A stretch of 64,000 nucleotides of DNA from Xanthomonas theicola (GCF_014236795.1 NZ_CP049017.1:1404001-1468000); one strand, 5' to 3'. Counted from the first letter of the stretch, positions 27,928 to 37,032 are shown. Notes: generated from the letters alone by a model not told the origin. A program made the numbers and translations.

Positions 27928-29557
27928 TCAGTACACGTCGCGCCGGTAGCGGCCTTCCAGCAGCAGGGTCTCCTTGCCCAGGCGCCCCAGCACCTCTTCG
28001 AGCACCGCATCCACGCCCGGGGCCATGCCGCGCAGGCTGCCGCACACGCAGATCGCCGCGCAGTGCGCCACCCAGTCGCGCAGCTGCGGCGCGGCCGCAC
28101 GCAGGGCGTTGCACGTAGCGGTGCGCGCCGGCGTCGCGCGAGAACACCGCGTCCAGCCGCTGCAGCGCGCCTTGCGCCAGCCAGCTGCGCAGTTCCTCGC
28201 CATAGTGGTCGTCGTGCGCGGCGTGGCGTTCGCCGTACAGCAGCCAGGTGCGGGTTGCGCCGGCGTCGATGCGCGCGCGCAGGTGCGCACGCAGCCCGGC
28301 GATGCCGGTGCCGTTGCCGATCAGGATCAGCGGCCGGGTCGGATCGGCCGGGGGATGGAAATTCGGGTTCGGGCGCAGCCGCAGGGCGATCGCGGCACCG
28401 ATCGGTGCCGCGTCGCACAGCCAGCCGCTGCCCAGGCCGGGCGTGCCGTCCGGACGGATCGCCCGGCGCAGCAACAGGCGCAGCGCGCCGTCGCCGGGCA
28501 TCGAGGCGATCGAGTACTCGCGGTGCGGCAGCGGCTGCAGGCGCGCGGCCAGCGCCGCTGGCGCGGTGCCGGCGGCCAGCGTCGGATCCGGCAGACGGCG
28601 GCGTGCCAGCAATGCGGCGAGCGTGGTCGCTGCCTGTCCGGGGCGGGGCAGCGTCGCCGCGCCGTCCATGCCGCTGGCCTGCAGCCAAGCCTGCACGGCG
28701 GCGTCGCCATGACAGGGGCCGACTTCGGCCAGGTCGCCGGCCTGCCAGGAAGGCAGCGGGCCGGCGGCGGGCAGCAGCGCCAACTCGAACACTGTGCCGC
28801 CGACGCTGCCCGGATTGCAGGCGCGCCGCTGCTGCAGGCGCCAGTGCCGGTACGCGGGCGGGCGCCAATCGGGCTGTTCGCCGCCGCCTGCGGGCTGTCC
28901 GAGCAGTTGCTGCCAGTGGCGCAGCGCGGCGTCGTCGGCGTCGTCCACGTCGATGCGGTCGAACAGCGGATGCGCGCCGTGCAGGCGCAGCCAGGCATCG
29001 AGCTGGCGGCCGAAGGCGCAGAAGTGGTCGTAGCGGCGATCGCCCAGCGCCAGCACCGCGTAGCGCAGCCGCGGCAGGGCCTGCGGCTGCGCCATCGCCC
29101 GGTGCAGGAACGGCAGTGCGTGGTCGGGCGGATCGCCTTCGCCGCTGGTGCTGACCACGAACAGGGCCTGGGTCGCGCCGGCCAGGTCGGCTGCGGCCAC
29201 CTTCTGCAACGGCAGCGCGCGCACCGCCTGGCCGGCCGCGCGCAGTGCCGCGGCGCTGCGCAGCGCCAGTTGCCGGGCGAAGCCGGTCTGGCTGGCCCAG
29301 GCCAGCAGCAGCGGCGCGTCGGCGCGTCGGCCGGGCCGCTGCACGCCGCGCCGGTCGCGCCACCACCGCCATAGACAGGCTGCTGCATACGCTGCCGTCG
29401 CCAGCGCTGCGCAGACGATGCGCCGCCGCGACGGCGCACCGCTCCACCACGGCTGCGGGTGCAGGCGCAGCAGCGCATAGCCGATCGTCCCCAGCAGCGC
29501 GAACGTCGCCACGTGCCCGGCGGTGTTCCAACTGCGACGCGGCGGGGACCGGGTCAT
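27928..29557 (-). CDS. Membrane-anchored flavodoxin/FAD/NADPH oxidoreductase, frameshift near 28110
   Basis: About 543 codons resembling sulfite-reductase flavoprotein/P450-reductase. Two N-terminal membrane helices (residues about 12-30 and 47-64), flavodoxin domain (AWASQTGFARQ, VVSTSGEGDPPDH), FAD domain (REYSIASMPG), and NADPH domain (LILIGNGTGIAGLRAHL). Near 28110 two bases seem lost (VQ-DALRAAAP expected); the C-terminus continues in the next frame to LLEGRYRRDVY with the usual terminal aromatic. It would feed NADPH electrons through FAD/FMN towards membrane or periplasmic partners. The start overlaps the apbE stop (ATGA). If the frameshift is real, NADPH binding is lost. Confidence 0.75.
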
Positions 29558-30546
29558 GCATCGAGCAATAATGCGGCGAAGGCGCTGCTGAGCCGCTCCT
29601 GCATGCCGTCGCCAGCACGCAGCAGGAAGCGTGCCGCCAGCCGTTCGCGTTCGGCGCAGGCCAGGCCGGCGTCGGCGCCGAGCACGCCCAGCGCGGTGGC
29701 CCAGGCATCGGCCTGCATCGCATCGGCGGCGACCACGCTGACCGCCGCCAGCGTCGCCGCGATCGGCATGCCGCTGCGCGGGTCCAGGGTGTGGCTGTAG
29801 CGCCGTCCGTCCTGTTCGAAGCGGTGCCAGCGGTCGCCGGAGGTGGCGACCGCGCGCCCGTCCAGCGCGAGCACCCGCGGCGGCGTCGCGGCCTGCGCGT
29901 CCTCGTCCGGCGCCGACTCGACCAGCACCCGCCATGGCTGTCCATCCGGCTTGCGGCCGTAGCCGTAGAGTTCGCCGCCGACCTCGACCAGCGCGCTGGC
30001 CACGCTCTGCGCCTGCAGTTCGCGCACCGCCAGATCCACGCCGTAGCCCTTGGCGATCGCCGACAGGTCCAGGCGCAGGCCGCCGGGCTGGCGCAAGGTA
30101 TGGTCGGCGTCGTCCAGCCGTAACTGCCGCCAGTCGCCGGCAGCACGCGCCTGACGCAACGCATCCGCATCGGGTACGCGCCGGCTGCCGGCGTCGGCGC
30201 CGAAGCCCCACAACCCCAGCACCGCGCCGATGGTGGGGTCGAACGCGCCGTCGCTGCGCCGCGCGATGTCCAGCGCGCAGCGCAGTACGTCGGCGAATGC
30301 CGCGGGCAGCGCCTGCACGCTGCCCGCGGCGGCGCGGTTGTAGCGGCTGATGTCCGAGTCCGCTTTCCAGGTGCTCATCTGCGCCACCACTTCGTCCAGC
30401 CGCGCCTGGATCGCGGCGTGCAGCGGATGCAGGTCGCGGCGGCGGCGCAGCACCAGCTTCGCGCTCCAGGTGGTGCCCATGCTCTGCCCGCCGAGCGTGG
30501 CGATCTCGGTCTCGGCATCGGCCTGGGGCGCGAGCGGCGTGTTCAT
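29554..30546 (-). CDS. apbE: FAD:protein FMN transferase (ApbE family)
   Basis: 330 aa. Attaches FMN covalently to Ser/Thr of exported redox proteins. Motifs: GGQSMGTTWSAKL at the N-terminus, STWKADSDISRYNRA, LDLSAIAKGYGVDLAV, GGELYGYGRKPDGQPW and YSHTLDPRSGMP. No clear signal peptide begins at ATG 30546; an extended start was not found, so localisation is uncertain. Its place between DUF4198 and the flavoreductase in a tight operon suggests that its target is a neighbouring exported protein, most likely the DUF2271 protein. Confidence 0.88.
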   Translation of the reverse strand: MNTPLAPQADAETEIATLGGQSMGTTWSAKLVLRRRRDLHPLHAAIQARLDEVVAQMSTWKADSDISRYNRAAAGSVQALPAAFADVLRCALDIARRSDGAFDPTIGAVLGLWGFGADAGSRRVPDADALRQARAAGDWRQLRLDDADHTLRQPGGLRLDLSAIAKGYGVDLAVRELQAQSVASALVEVGGELYGYGRKPDGQPWRVLVESAPDEDAQAATPPRVLALDGRAVATSGDRWHRFEQDGRRYSHTLDPRSGMPIAATLAAVSVVAADAMQADAWATALGVLGADAGLACAERERLAARFLLRAGDGMQERLSSAFAALLLDA

Positions 30547-30589
30547 GCCGCGACGTGCCGCCACGCACCGGGCAGGCGTGCGGTGACGC

Positions 30590-31396
30590 TCACTGCGGCA
30601 GCACTTCCAGCGTCGCCACGTAGCTGAGCCGGCGCTGCCTGGCCTGCGGCAGCGAGGTCCTGGCATCCTCGCTGGTGGTCTCCAGCCAGTACATGCCCGC
30701 TTCCGGCCAGGTCACGCTGAAGCTGCCTTGCGCGTCGGTGGTGACCTTCAGTTCGTCCTGCGCGTTGCGGTAGCGGGTACCGCCGCGCACGATCTCCACC
30801 TCCAGTCCCGCGGCCGGCTTGCCGTCGATCTGCAGCTTGAAGGTGGCCTTCTCGCCGGCGAACAGGTCGTTGGGATGGGTCACCGGCACCAGCTCCAGGC
30901 CCTTGCCGCTGGGCTTGAGCGTGGCCTGGCTGGGCGCGCCGTTGCTGACGAAGGCTTCCACCCGGCCCAGCGACTGCGCCACCTGCAGGTCCTTCGCGTC
31001 CCTGGGCACTTCGCTGGCGAAGCTGGCGGCGTTGCCGCGCCAGCGCTTGCGCTGGCCGTTCTCGTTCCAGTTCGCGAACAGGCCGTCGTTGACCAGGGCC
31101 AGGCGGTAGGTGCCGGTCTGCGCCAGCTCCACGTCGAACACGCTGCGGTACTTGCCGGTGGCCGGGTTCTGCGGTCGCACCGCGCTGCCGTCGGGCGCGG
31201 TGATGGTCAGATTGTCCAGGCGCAGCGGCACGTGGTTGAAATAGAACAGGTCGTTGGACACCGCCGCATCGACGGTGATCCACGGCCGCTCGTCGGCGAT
31301 CACGGTCTGCGAGGGTTGCAGCCAGGCCTTGTGGGCGAGGGCGGAGAACGGCAGGGCCGCGGCGGCGGCCAGCGCCAGCACGAGGGAACGCTTCAT
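30590..31396 (-). CDS. DUF4198 periplasmic protein
   Basis: 268 aa with a signal peptide; cleavage after SALA would leave an N-terminal His (HKAWLQPS), a feature shared with CopC/NikK-like metal-binding proteins of the DUF4198 group. The body is beta-sandwich-like with a C-terminal Ig-type domain ([19 protein letters not shown]). Located between DUF2271 and apbE in the iron-linked operon; a periplasmic metal-handling or redox-accessory role is inferred. Confidence 0.8.
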   Translation of the reverse strand: MKRSLVLALAAAAALPFSALAHKAWLQPSQTVIADERPWITVDAAVSNDLFYFNHVPLRLDNLTITAPDGSAVRPQNPATGKYRSVFDVELAQTGTYRLALVNDGLFANWNENGQRKRWRGNAASFASEVPRDAKDLQVAQSLGRVEAFVSNGAPSQATLKPSGKGLELVPVTHPNDLFAGEKATFKLQIDGKPAAGLEVEIVRGGTRYRNAQDELKVTTDAQGSFSVTWPEAGMYWLETTSEDARTSLPQARQRRLSYVATLEVLPQ

Positions 31397-31438
31397 GGGA
31401 TTGCTTCTTGCGACGAATAGGGAACTGCGCGGGATCGC

Positions 31439-31951
31439 TCACGGCCTGGCGGTCAGTCGCACTGCGCCGAGTTCGCTGCTGCCTTGCGCGCTGCCGGTCT
31501 CGCCGGCCTTGGCCGGCCAGGCGAACGGGATCTTCAGCAGCTCGCGGCCGCCGACCTCGCGCGCCGCCTCGACCACCAGCGTGTACTGGCCGGGCGCCAG
31601 GCCCTTGAGCTGCTGCGCGTCGGTGAAGGCCAGCGCGTGCTTGCCGGCCGGGCGGGTCGGGCCGCTGACGCCGTCCACCGGCAGTTGCAGGGTGCGGCCG
31701 CTGCGCCGCCACCACTGGCGCAGGTCGGGCAGCCACTTGGTGCCGTGGCTTTCGGCGGTGTCCTTGGACTGGTACCAGACCGCCAGGTTGCGCGCGACCT
31801 GCTGGTCGGCGCCTTCCACCCAGATCGCGACATAGGGGCGGTGGTATTCGGCGACGTTGAGCCTGGGGATCTCCACGTCCAGCTCCAGCGTGGCCGCATA
31901 GGCGGGCATCGTCAGCAGGCCGCTCAGGGCGATGGTCAGGGTGACGCGCAT
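31439..31951 (-). CDS. DUF2271 periplasmic protein with candidate flavinylation site
   Basis: 170 aa, signal peptide 1-19 (LTIALSGLLTMPAYAA). Domain residues 22-165 with VAIWVEGADQQVARNLAVWY and WLPDLRQWW typical of DUF2271. Residues 93-99 read DGVSGPT, close to the D-x-x-S/T-G-A-T site that ApbE modifies with FMN; Ala is Pro here. An apbE gene lies two genes downstream. The protein may therefore be a periplasmic flavoprotein carrying electrons; the modification is inferred, not shown. Confidence 0.78.
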   Translation of the reverse strand: MRVTLTIALSGLLTMPAYAATLELDVEIPRLNVAEYHRPYVAIWVEGADQQVARNLAVWYQSKDTAESHGTKWLPDLRQWWRRSGRTLQLPVDGVSGPTRPAGKHALAFTDAQQLKGLAPGQYTLVVEAAREVGGRELLKIPFAWPAKAGETGSAQGSSELGAVRLTARP

Positions 31952-32001
31952 GCGAGGCTCCGTGTGGTGAAAGAGGTGGATCGGAAAGTCGGTGGATCGG
32001 A

Positions 32002-32643
32002 TCAGTGGATCAGCAGCAGCGCGATCAGCAACGGGATCAGCAGGCCCAGCCCGACCAGCGGCCAGGTCATCCGCCGCTGCTGCGCATGCAACTGCAGCAG
32101 GAACAGGCCGGTCATGCAGAACACCAGGCAGGCCACCGCGAACAGGTCGATGAACCAGTCCCAGGCCGGGCCGGCGTTGCGGCCCTTGTGCAGGTCGTTG
32201 AAATAGGAGATCCAGCCGCGGTCGGTGCGTTCGTACTCGACCGCGCCGCTGCCGCGATCGATGCTCAGCCAGGCATCGCCGCCCGGGCCGGGCAGCGCCA
32301 GATACACCTCGTCGGCCGACCATTCGGCCGGTCGCCGGCCCAGGCTCAGCGCCAGTTCGCGTTCCAGCCAGGCCGACACCGGCCGCGGCAGCGGCGCATC
32401 GCCATCGGCATGGCCGCGCAGCCAAGGCAGCAGCGATGCTGGCAACTGCGCGGTGCGATCGAGCACCTGCGGCTTGGCTTCGATGCGCGCGGCGTGGTTG
32501 AGGGTCAGCCCGGTGGTGGCGAACGCCAGCATGCCCACCAGGCACAGCGCCGAGCTGATCCAGTGCCACTGGTGCAGCGTGCGCAGCCAGAAGCCGCGGC
32601 GCTGCTGCGCATCGCTCGGCGTGGTTTTCGTCCCCGGTTGCAC
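32002..32643 (-). CDS. PepSY-associated transmembrane protein
   Basis: 213 aa. N-terminal helix after [20 protein letters not shown] (conserved His residues), a periplasmic PepSY-like domain with [20 protein letters not shown], a second His-containing segment [11 protein letters not shown], and two C-terminal helices. This is the layout of short PepSY-TM proteins (PiuB-like), thought to pass electrons, probably through heme, across the inner membrane. First intact gene after the deletion scar; a Fur-box-like sequence lies 50-70 bp upstream. Confidence 0.8.
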   Translation of the reverse strand: MQPGTKTTPSDAQQRRGFWLRTLHQWHWISSALCLVGMLAFATTGLTLNHAARIEAKPQVLDRTAQLPASLLPWLRGHADGDAPLPRPVSAWLERELALSLGRRPAEWSADEVYLALPGPGGDAWLSIDRGSGAVEYERTDRGWISYFNDLHKGRNAGPAWDWFIDLFAVACLVFCMTGLFLLQLHAQQRRMTWPLVGLGLLIPLLIALLLIH

Positions 32644-32690
32644 GTTGCCGCGTGTCCTGCCGCGCAGAAGGGCGGGCCTGTCGACAGTAT

Positions 32691-32712
32691 AAATGGGAAT
32701 GTTTCTCGATTG
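32691..32712 (-). promoter_or_regulatory. Candidate Fur box upstream of the PepSY gene
   Basis: AAATGGGAATGTTTCTCGAT contains an AATGGGAAT half close to the Fur half-site AATGATAAT, with a weaker opposite half. Adjacent TATAAATG sequence could serve as promoter. A similar, better site precedes the TonB receptor of the same operon. Confidence 0.4.
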
Positions 32713-32725
32713 AGCTGTCGCTGGT

Positions 32726-33415
32726 TCACGCCGAGCGGATCGTGCCGGCGTCGATCTCGTCCAGCGTGCGCCGGCTGGTCAGGGTCATGGCCACTTCGAG
32801 CTCGGCGCGCAGCAGGGTGAGCAGGTGAGCGACGCCGAGCGGTCCGGCCACCGCCAGCGCGTACAGGTAGGGCCGCCCGATCAGCACCGCATCGGCGCCG
32901 AGGGCGAGCGCCTTCACGACATCGGTGCCGTGGCGGATGCCGCCGTCGATCAGCACCGGGACCTTTCCGGCGACCCGCTGCACGATGTCCGGCAGCCCCT
33001 CGAGCGAGGCGGGCAGCGTATCCAGCGTCCGCCCGCCGTGGTGGGACACGATGATCCCGTCGATGCCGCAGTCCAGCGCGTGCTGTGCATCTGCGCCGTC
33101 CATGATGCCTTTCAGCAGCAACGGCAGGGTGGTTTGCCGCCGCAGCCGGCGGATGTCCTGCCAGGTCGGCGCGTCGTCCAGCAGGCCCATGAACACCGGG
33201 CTCTGGCCGGGGCCGGCGCTGGCGCGCGGCATCCTGAAGCCGCGCAGGTCGACCGCGTCCACGCCGAAGCCGGCGCGCTGCTCGGCGTTGCGGATGCCGT
33301 TCACCGGCGCGTCGACGGTCACCACGATGGCGCGATAGCCGCAAGCCTCGGCCAGCCGCAGCAGGCGCACGCTGTCGGCGCGTTCGCATTGCAGGTATCG
33401 CTGGCAACCACAGCG
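32726..33415 (-). pseudogene. FMN-dependent alpha-hydroxyacid dehydrogenase, 3' fragment
   Basis: The C-terminal two-thirds of a lactate-oxidase-like (beta/alpha)8 enzyme: YRAIVVTVDAPVNGIRNAEQ, LLLKGIMDGADAQHALDCG, GIIVSHHGGRTLDTLP with the catalytic His, PVLIDGGIRHGTDVVKALAL, and GADAVLIGRPYLYALAVAG. The first 110 or so residues are absent: coding sense begins abruptly at about 33415 after a Sel1-repeat fragment in another frame. The Met at 33565 could start a hybrid ORF, but not an intact enzyme. Confidence 0.75.
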
Positions 33416-33560
33416 GCGCCTGCGCGCGATCCTGCGCCACGCTGCGCCCGGTGGCCAGCAGGTTCGCGTAGTTGTGGAGGCCCCAATCCAGCCCGTGCTC
33501 GGCCGCCTTGCGGTACCACACCGCGGCCTGCGCCGGATCGGCGGCGCTGCCGCGGCCCAG
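33416..33560 (-). pseudogene. Sel1/TPR-repeat protein fragment
   Basis: About 48 codons read GSAADPAQAAVWYRKAAEHG and LDWGLHNYANLLATGRSVAQ: one to two Sel1-type repeats. Both ends are fused to unrelated coding fragments (TonB receptor upstream, hydroxyacid dehydrogenase downstream). A Sel1 gene accompanies the PiuA-type receptor in some pseudomonad iron loci, so this is probably a remnant of the same operon. Confidence 0.65.
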
Positions 33561-33561
33561 T

Positions 33562-34464
33562 TCATGGCAACGGCTTGATCGTGCCGACGTCGTTCTTGCC
33601 GCGCTGGAAGTCGCGGTCGCGCAGGCGGTAGCAGCCGTAGTAGGTGTCGTGCGCGACCTTGATCGGCGAGCCGTCGCCGTTGTCGGCGAAGGGGTTGCTG
33701 TCGGGCAGTCCGCTGTCGGGCAGATTGTGGGTGTCCAGATGGGAGTAGCCGATCGACGCGATCGTGTCGGCGCCCAGGCCGAAGGCCAGCGAGGGCGCCA
33801 TGCCCCAGCGCTTGTTCTGCGGGCCGCCGCGGTCGGGAATGTCGTTGCCTTGGGACATCGCCGCGATGCGCCACGCCGCGCTGTCGCCGAGCGTCTGGTT
33901 GATGTCGACGGTGGCGCGGGCGTAGTCGTCGGTGTCCACGCCCATCGAGCCGGTGATGAAGTCGGCCCGCTTGGCGGTCTTGCTCACCAGATTGATGCTG
34001 CCGCCGACCGAGCCGCGGCCGGTATGGGCGGAACTCGGCCCTTTGGTCACCTCGATCTGGTCGATGGCGAAGGTCTCGCGGCTTTGCGAGCCGCTGCGGC
34101 GCACGCCATCGACGAAGATCGAACTTTCCGCGTCGAAGCCGCGGATGAACGGACGATCCCCGTTGGGATTGCCGCCTTCGCCGGCGCCGAAGGTGATGCC
34201 GGGAACGGTGCGCAGCGCTTCCAGCAGCGTGGCGGCGGCGGTTTCCTGGATCACCGCCTGCGGGATCACGCCGACCGAGCGCGGGGTATCGATCAGCGGC
34301 GCGGCGAACCTGGGCGTGGAAGCGATGGGCGCGCGATCCTGTTCGACGTTGATGCGATCCAGGTCGGTCGCCTGGTCCGGCGTCCGGTCGCTGCTCTGGG
34401 CGAGGTCGGAGGCGGGCTGTGCCAGCAGCAAGGCCGAGGCGAGCGGGGTCGCGCGAGGTGTCAT
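33562..34464 (-). pseudogene. TonB-dependent siderophore receptor, C-terminally truncated (PiuA/Fiu-like)
   Basis: 300 codons keep the plug domain (STPRFAAPLIDTPRSVGVIP, FIRGFDAESSIFVDGVRRSG, FAIDQIEVTKGPSSAHTGRG, GSVGGSINLVSKTAKRADF) and the first barrel strands, then stop after RDFQRGKNDVGTIK. Catecholate-type receptors usually exceed 700 aa, so most of the barrel is gone. The break coincides with the Sel1 fragment. A Fur-box-like site about 115 bp upstream implies iron regulation of the original gene. Confidence 0.82.
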
Positions 34465-34577
34465 GGCGGCTCTCCGAGTGGGTAGCAGGATCTGGGCGGG
34501 GGCATCACCGCCGGCCGCTACGCTCGTCGAGCAGGGATTCAGCGGCGCGTCAGGGCCGCTGGCGAGCGTTCGTGCGC

Positions 34578-34600
34578 AAAATGGCAATGAGAATTGGTAC
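34578..34600 (-). promoter_or_regulatory. Candidate Fur box upstream of the TonB receptor
   Basis: AATGGCAATGAGAATTGGT; the core AATGAGAAT matches eight of nine bases of the Fur half-site AATGATAAT. It lies 114-136 bp upstream of the receptor start, in an AT-richer pocket. Confidence 0.55.
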
Positions 34601-34768
34601 CTTTGCAAAGGTTGCCTCGGGGTGGCGCTATCGCCACGTGCAGGCGAGCGGCGCCCGCCGCCTGCCGGCGCGGATCGGCGAGCCGGCAGGCGCGTGGCGA
34701 AGAATGGGAAAACAGGTGGCGGCGGCCGCCGCGCATGGGCGACGCGCCAGGCGCCGTCGCCCGCCGAC

Positions 34769-35098
34769 TCAGCGGTCGTCGCGGGTCCAGATCCCACCGT
34801 GCTCGGACTTCACCGGGAATTTCGGCACCGGGCTGTAGGCAGGCGCGCACAGCGCGCGGCCGTCGCGGACATCGAAGCGTGCGCCGTGCAGCATGCACTC
34901 GATGCTGCCGGCGGCGGCATCGAAGATGCCGGTGGACAGCTCGTAGTCCTCGTGGCTGCAGCGGTCCTCCAGCGCGTAGAACGTGCCGTCGAAATTGAAC
35001 ACCACGATCGGCGTGGCGGTGACCTCGTCCCACACGGTGGCCGTCTCGCCCGGCAGCAGCGCGCCGTCGGCGCAGACGAAGGTCCAGGTCTGGCTCAT
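34769..35098 (-). CDS. Rieske [2Fe-2S] ferredoxin-type protein
   Basis: 109 aa. Cluster ligands C-x-H (DRCSHEDYEL) and C-x2-H (ECMLHGARFD), the spacing of Rieske ferredoxins of non-heme iron oxygenase systems. Its start overlaps the GNAT stop (ATGA), placing it at the end of the SUF transcription unit. In that setting it may be an Fe-S client or electron donor; no oxygenase partner is adjacent. Confidence 0.88.
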   Translation of the reverse strand: MSQTWTFVCADGALLPGETATVWDEVTATPIVVFNFDGTFYALEDRCSHEDYELSTGIFDAAAGSIECMLHGARFDVRDGRALCAPAYSPVPKFPVKSEHGGIWTRDDR

Positions 35099-35631
35099 GC
35101 GGCGTCGCCCAGCGGCTTCTCCAGCAGTTCGAAGCGCAGGTCGTCGCGCCTGGGCGTGCCGAAGCGCGGGTCGCCATAGGGGAAGGGCTTCTTGATCCCG
35201 GTGCGGCGGTAGCCGCGGCGCTCGTAGAACGCGATCAGCTCCTCGCGCACGTCGATCACCGTCATCTGCATCACCGGCAGCCGCCACTCCTGCCAGGCGA
35301 TGCGCTCGGCCTCGGCCAGTACGGTCTTGCCGAGACCGCCGCCCTGCGCCTGCGGCTGCACCGAGAACATGCCGAAGTAGCCGGCGCCGTCGTCGTCGGC
35401 GATGTGCGCGCAGGCGATCGGTTCGCCGTCGCGCTCGGCCAGCAGCACCAGGCTGCGCGGGCGCAGGATGTCGGCGCGCAGCACCTCGCGATCGATGCGG
35501 TGGCCGTCGAGCAGATCGGCCTCGGTGGTCCAGCCGACGCGGCTGCTGTCGCCACGGTAGGCCGAGGTGACCAGGGCGGCGATGGCGTCGAGATCGGCGA
35601 CGGTGGCGGTGCGGAAGGTGAGGGTGTGCAT
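35095..35631 (-). CDS. GNAT-family N-acetyltransferase
   Basis: 178 aa. Acetyl-CoA pyrophosphate loop QAQGGGLGKTVL and flanking strands (GYFGMFSVQP; MTVIDVREELIAFYERRGYR) are typical GNAT. It lies after sufS, separated by a 147-bp gap with an inverted repeat, and is translationally coupled to the Rieske gene. Substrate unknown. Confidence 0.8.
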   Translation of the reverse strand: MHTLTFRTATVADLDAIAALVTSAYRGDSSRVGWTTEADLLDGHRIDREVLRADILRPRSLVLLAERDGEPIACAHIADDDGAGYFGMFSVQPQAQGGGLGKTVLAEAERIAWQEWRLPVMQMTVIDVREELIAFYERRGYRRTGIKKPFPYGDPRFGTPRRDDLRFELLEKPLGDAA

Positions 35632-35655
35632 GGGGGGGATTTTATGTCAGTGGCG

Positions 35656-35772
35656 CGGGACTCGGGACTAGGGACGCGATTCAAGATCCCGGCGACATTG
35701 TCGCGCGTGCACAAATACAGCCCTCTCTCCGGTTGGGGAATCAGCTTTCCGAGTCCCCAGTCCCGAGTCCCG
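35656..35772. repeat. 20-bp inverted repeat of GGGACTC type
   Basis: Left arm CGGGACTCGGGACTAGGGAC (35656-35675) and right arm, its complement with one mismatch (35753-35772), flank 77 bp in the gap between sufS and the GNAT gene. The arms are built from the same GACTCGG-type heptamer seen tandemly inside murD2. Confidence 0.7.
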
Positions 35773-35778
35773 AACAAA

Positions 35779-37032
35779 TCAGCCCAACAACCGCCGCACC
35801 TTCACCAACGCCTCGACGAAGCGCTCGATCTCGGCATGCGTGTTGTAGAACGCCAGCGAGGCGCGGCAGGTGGCGGCGACGCCGTAGAACTGCAGCAGCG
35901 GATGCGCGCAGTGCTGCCCGGAGCGGATCGCCACGCCTTCCAGGTCCAGCAGCGTGGCCAGGTCGTGGGCGTGCGCGCCTTCGACCAGGAACGACACCAC
36001 CGCGGCCTTGCCCGGCGCGGTGCCGAAGATGCGCAGCCCGTCGATCTTGTGCAGTTCTTCGGTGAAGTGCACCAGCAGCTCGGCCTCGCGCGCTTCCACG
36101 TGCTCCAGGCCCAGTGCGGTCAGGTAGTCCACCGCCGCGCCCAGGCCGACGAAGCCGGCGATGTTCGGGGTGCCGGCCTCGAACTTGTGCGGCGGATCGT
36201 TGAACACGGTGCCGTCGAAGCTGACTTCCTTGATCATCTCGCCGCCGCCGATGAACGGCGGCATCGCCTGCAGGTGCTCGCGCCGCGCCCACAGCGCGCC
36301 GGTGCCGGTGGGCCCGCACATCTTGTGCCCGGTGACGGCGTAGAAGTCGCAGCCGATCGCGGCCACGTCCAGGGCGCGGTGCGGCGCCGCCTGCGAGCCG
36401 TCGATGACGCTGACGATGCCGCGCTTGCGCGCCTCGCGGCAGATCTCGCGTACCGGATTGACCGTGCCCAGCACGTTGGACACGTGGGCCAGCGCGAGCA
36501 GCTTCACCTCCGGCGTCATCGCCTTGCGCAGCGCGTCCAGGTCCAGCGCGCCGTCCGCGGTGATCTCGGCGACCTTGATGGTGGCGCCGGTGCGCTGCGC
36601 GATCAGTTGCCACGGCACGATGTTGGCGTGGTGCTCCATCCGCGACACCAGGATGCTGTCGCCGGCCTTCAGCCGCGGCAGCGCCCACGCGTAGGCCACC
36701 AGGTTGATCGCGAAGGTGGTGCCGCTGCACAGCACCAGTTCGTCGGCGCGCACGTTGAGGAAGCGCGCCAGCTTGCCGCGCGCGCCTTCGTAGGCGTCGG
36801 TGGCCTCGGTGCCGAGCGCATGCACCGCGCGGCTGACGTTGGCGTTGTAGCGTCGGTAGAACGCGTCCAGCGCCGCGATCACCCGCAGCGGCTTCTGCCC
36901 GGTGTTGGCGTTGTCGAAATAGATCAGCGGCTTGCCGTGCACCTGCCGCATCAGCAGTGGGAAGTCGCTGCGGACCTTGTCCCAGTCCGGGGCCTGGTCC
37001 GGCGCCGTCGTGTGCGGGGCGACGCTGCTCAC
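35779..37032 (-). CDS. sufS: Cysteine desulfurase SufS
   Basis: 417 aa, PLP enzyme that takes sulfur from cysteine for Fe-S assembly. PLP Lys in AVTGHKMCGPTGTGA, active-site Cys in RSGQHCAHPLL, SufS-type SRAVHALGTEATDAYE. GTG start at 37032 overlaps the sufD stop (GTGA), giving translational coupling. No sufE gene is seen nearby. Confidence 0.93.
   Translation of the reverse strand: MSSVAPHTTAPDQAPDWDKVRSDFPLLMRQVHGKPLIYFDNANTGQKPLRVIAALDAFYRRYNANVSRAVHALGTEATDAYEGARGKLARFLNVRADELVLCSGTTFAINLVAYAWALPRLKAGDSILVSRMEHHANIVPWQLIAQRTGATIKVAEITADGALDLDALRKAMTPEVKLLALAHVSNVLGTVNPVREICREARKRGIVSVIDGSQAAPHRALDVAAIGCDFYAVTGHKMCGPTGTGALWARREHLQAMPPFIGGGEMIKEVSFDGTVFNDPPHKFEAGTPNIAGFVGLGAAVDYLTALGLEHVEAREAELLVHFTEELHKIDGLRIFGTAPGKAAVVSFLVEGAHAHDLATLLDLEGVAIRSGQHCAHPLLQFYGVAATCRASLAFYNTHAEIERFVEALVKVRRLLG

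Noticed and set aside
32080-32260. SGA in the PepSY protein (DRGSGAVEY) as an ApbE flavinylation site
   Set aside because: It falls in the usual PepSY turn sequence (DxxTG/SG) and lacks the following Thr/Ser; coincidence is more likely. The DUF2271 site is the better candidate.
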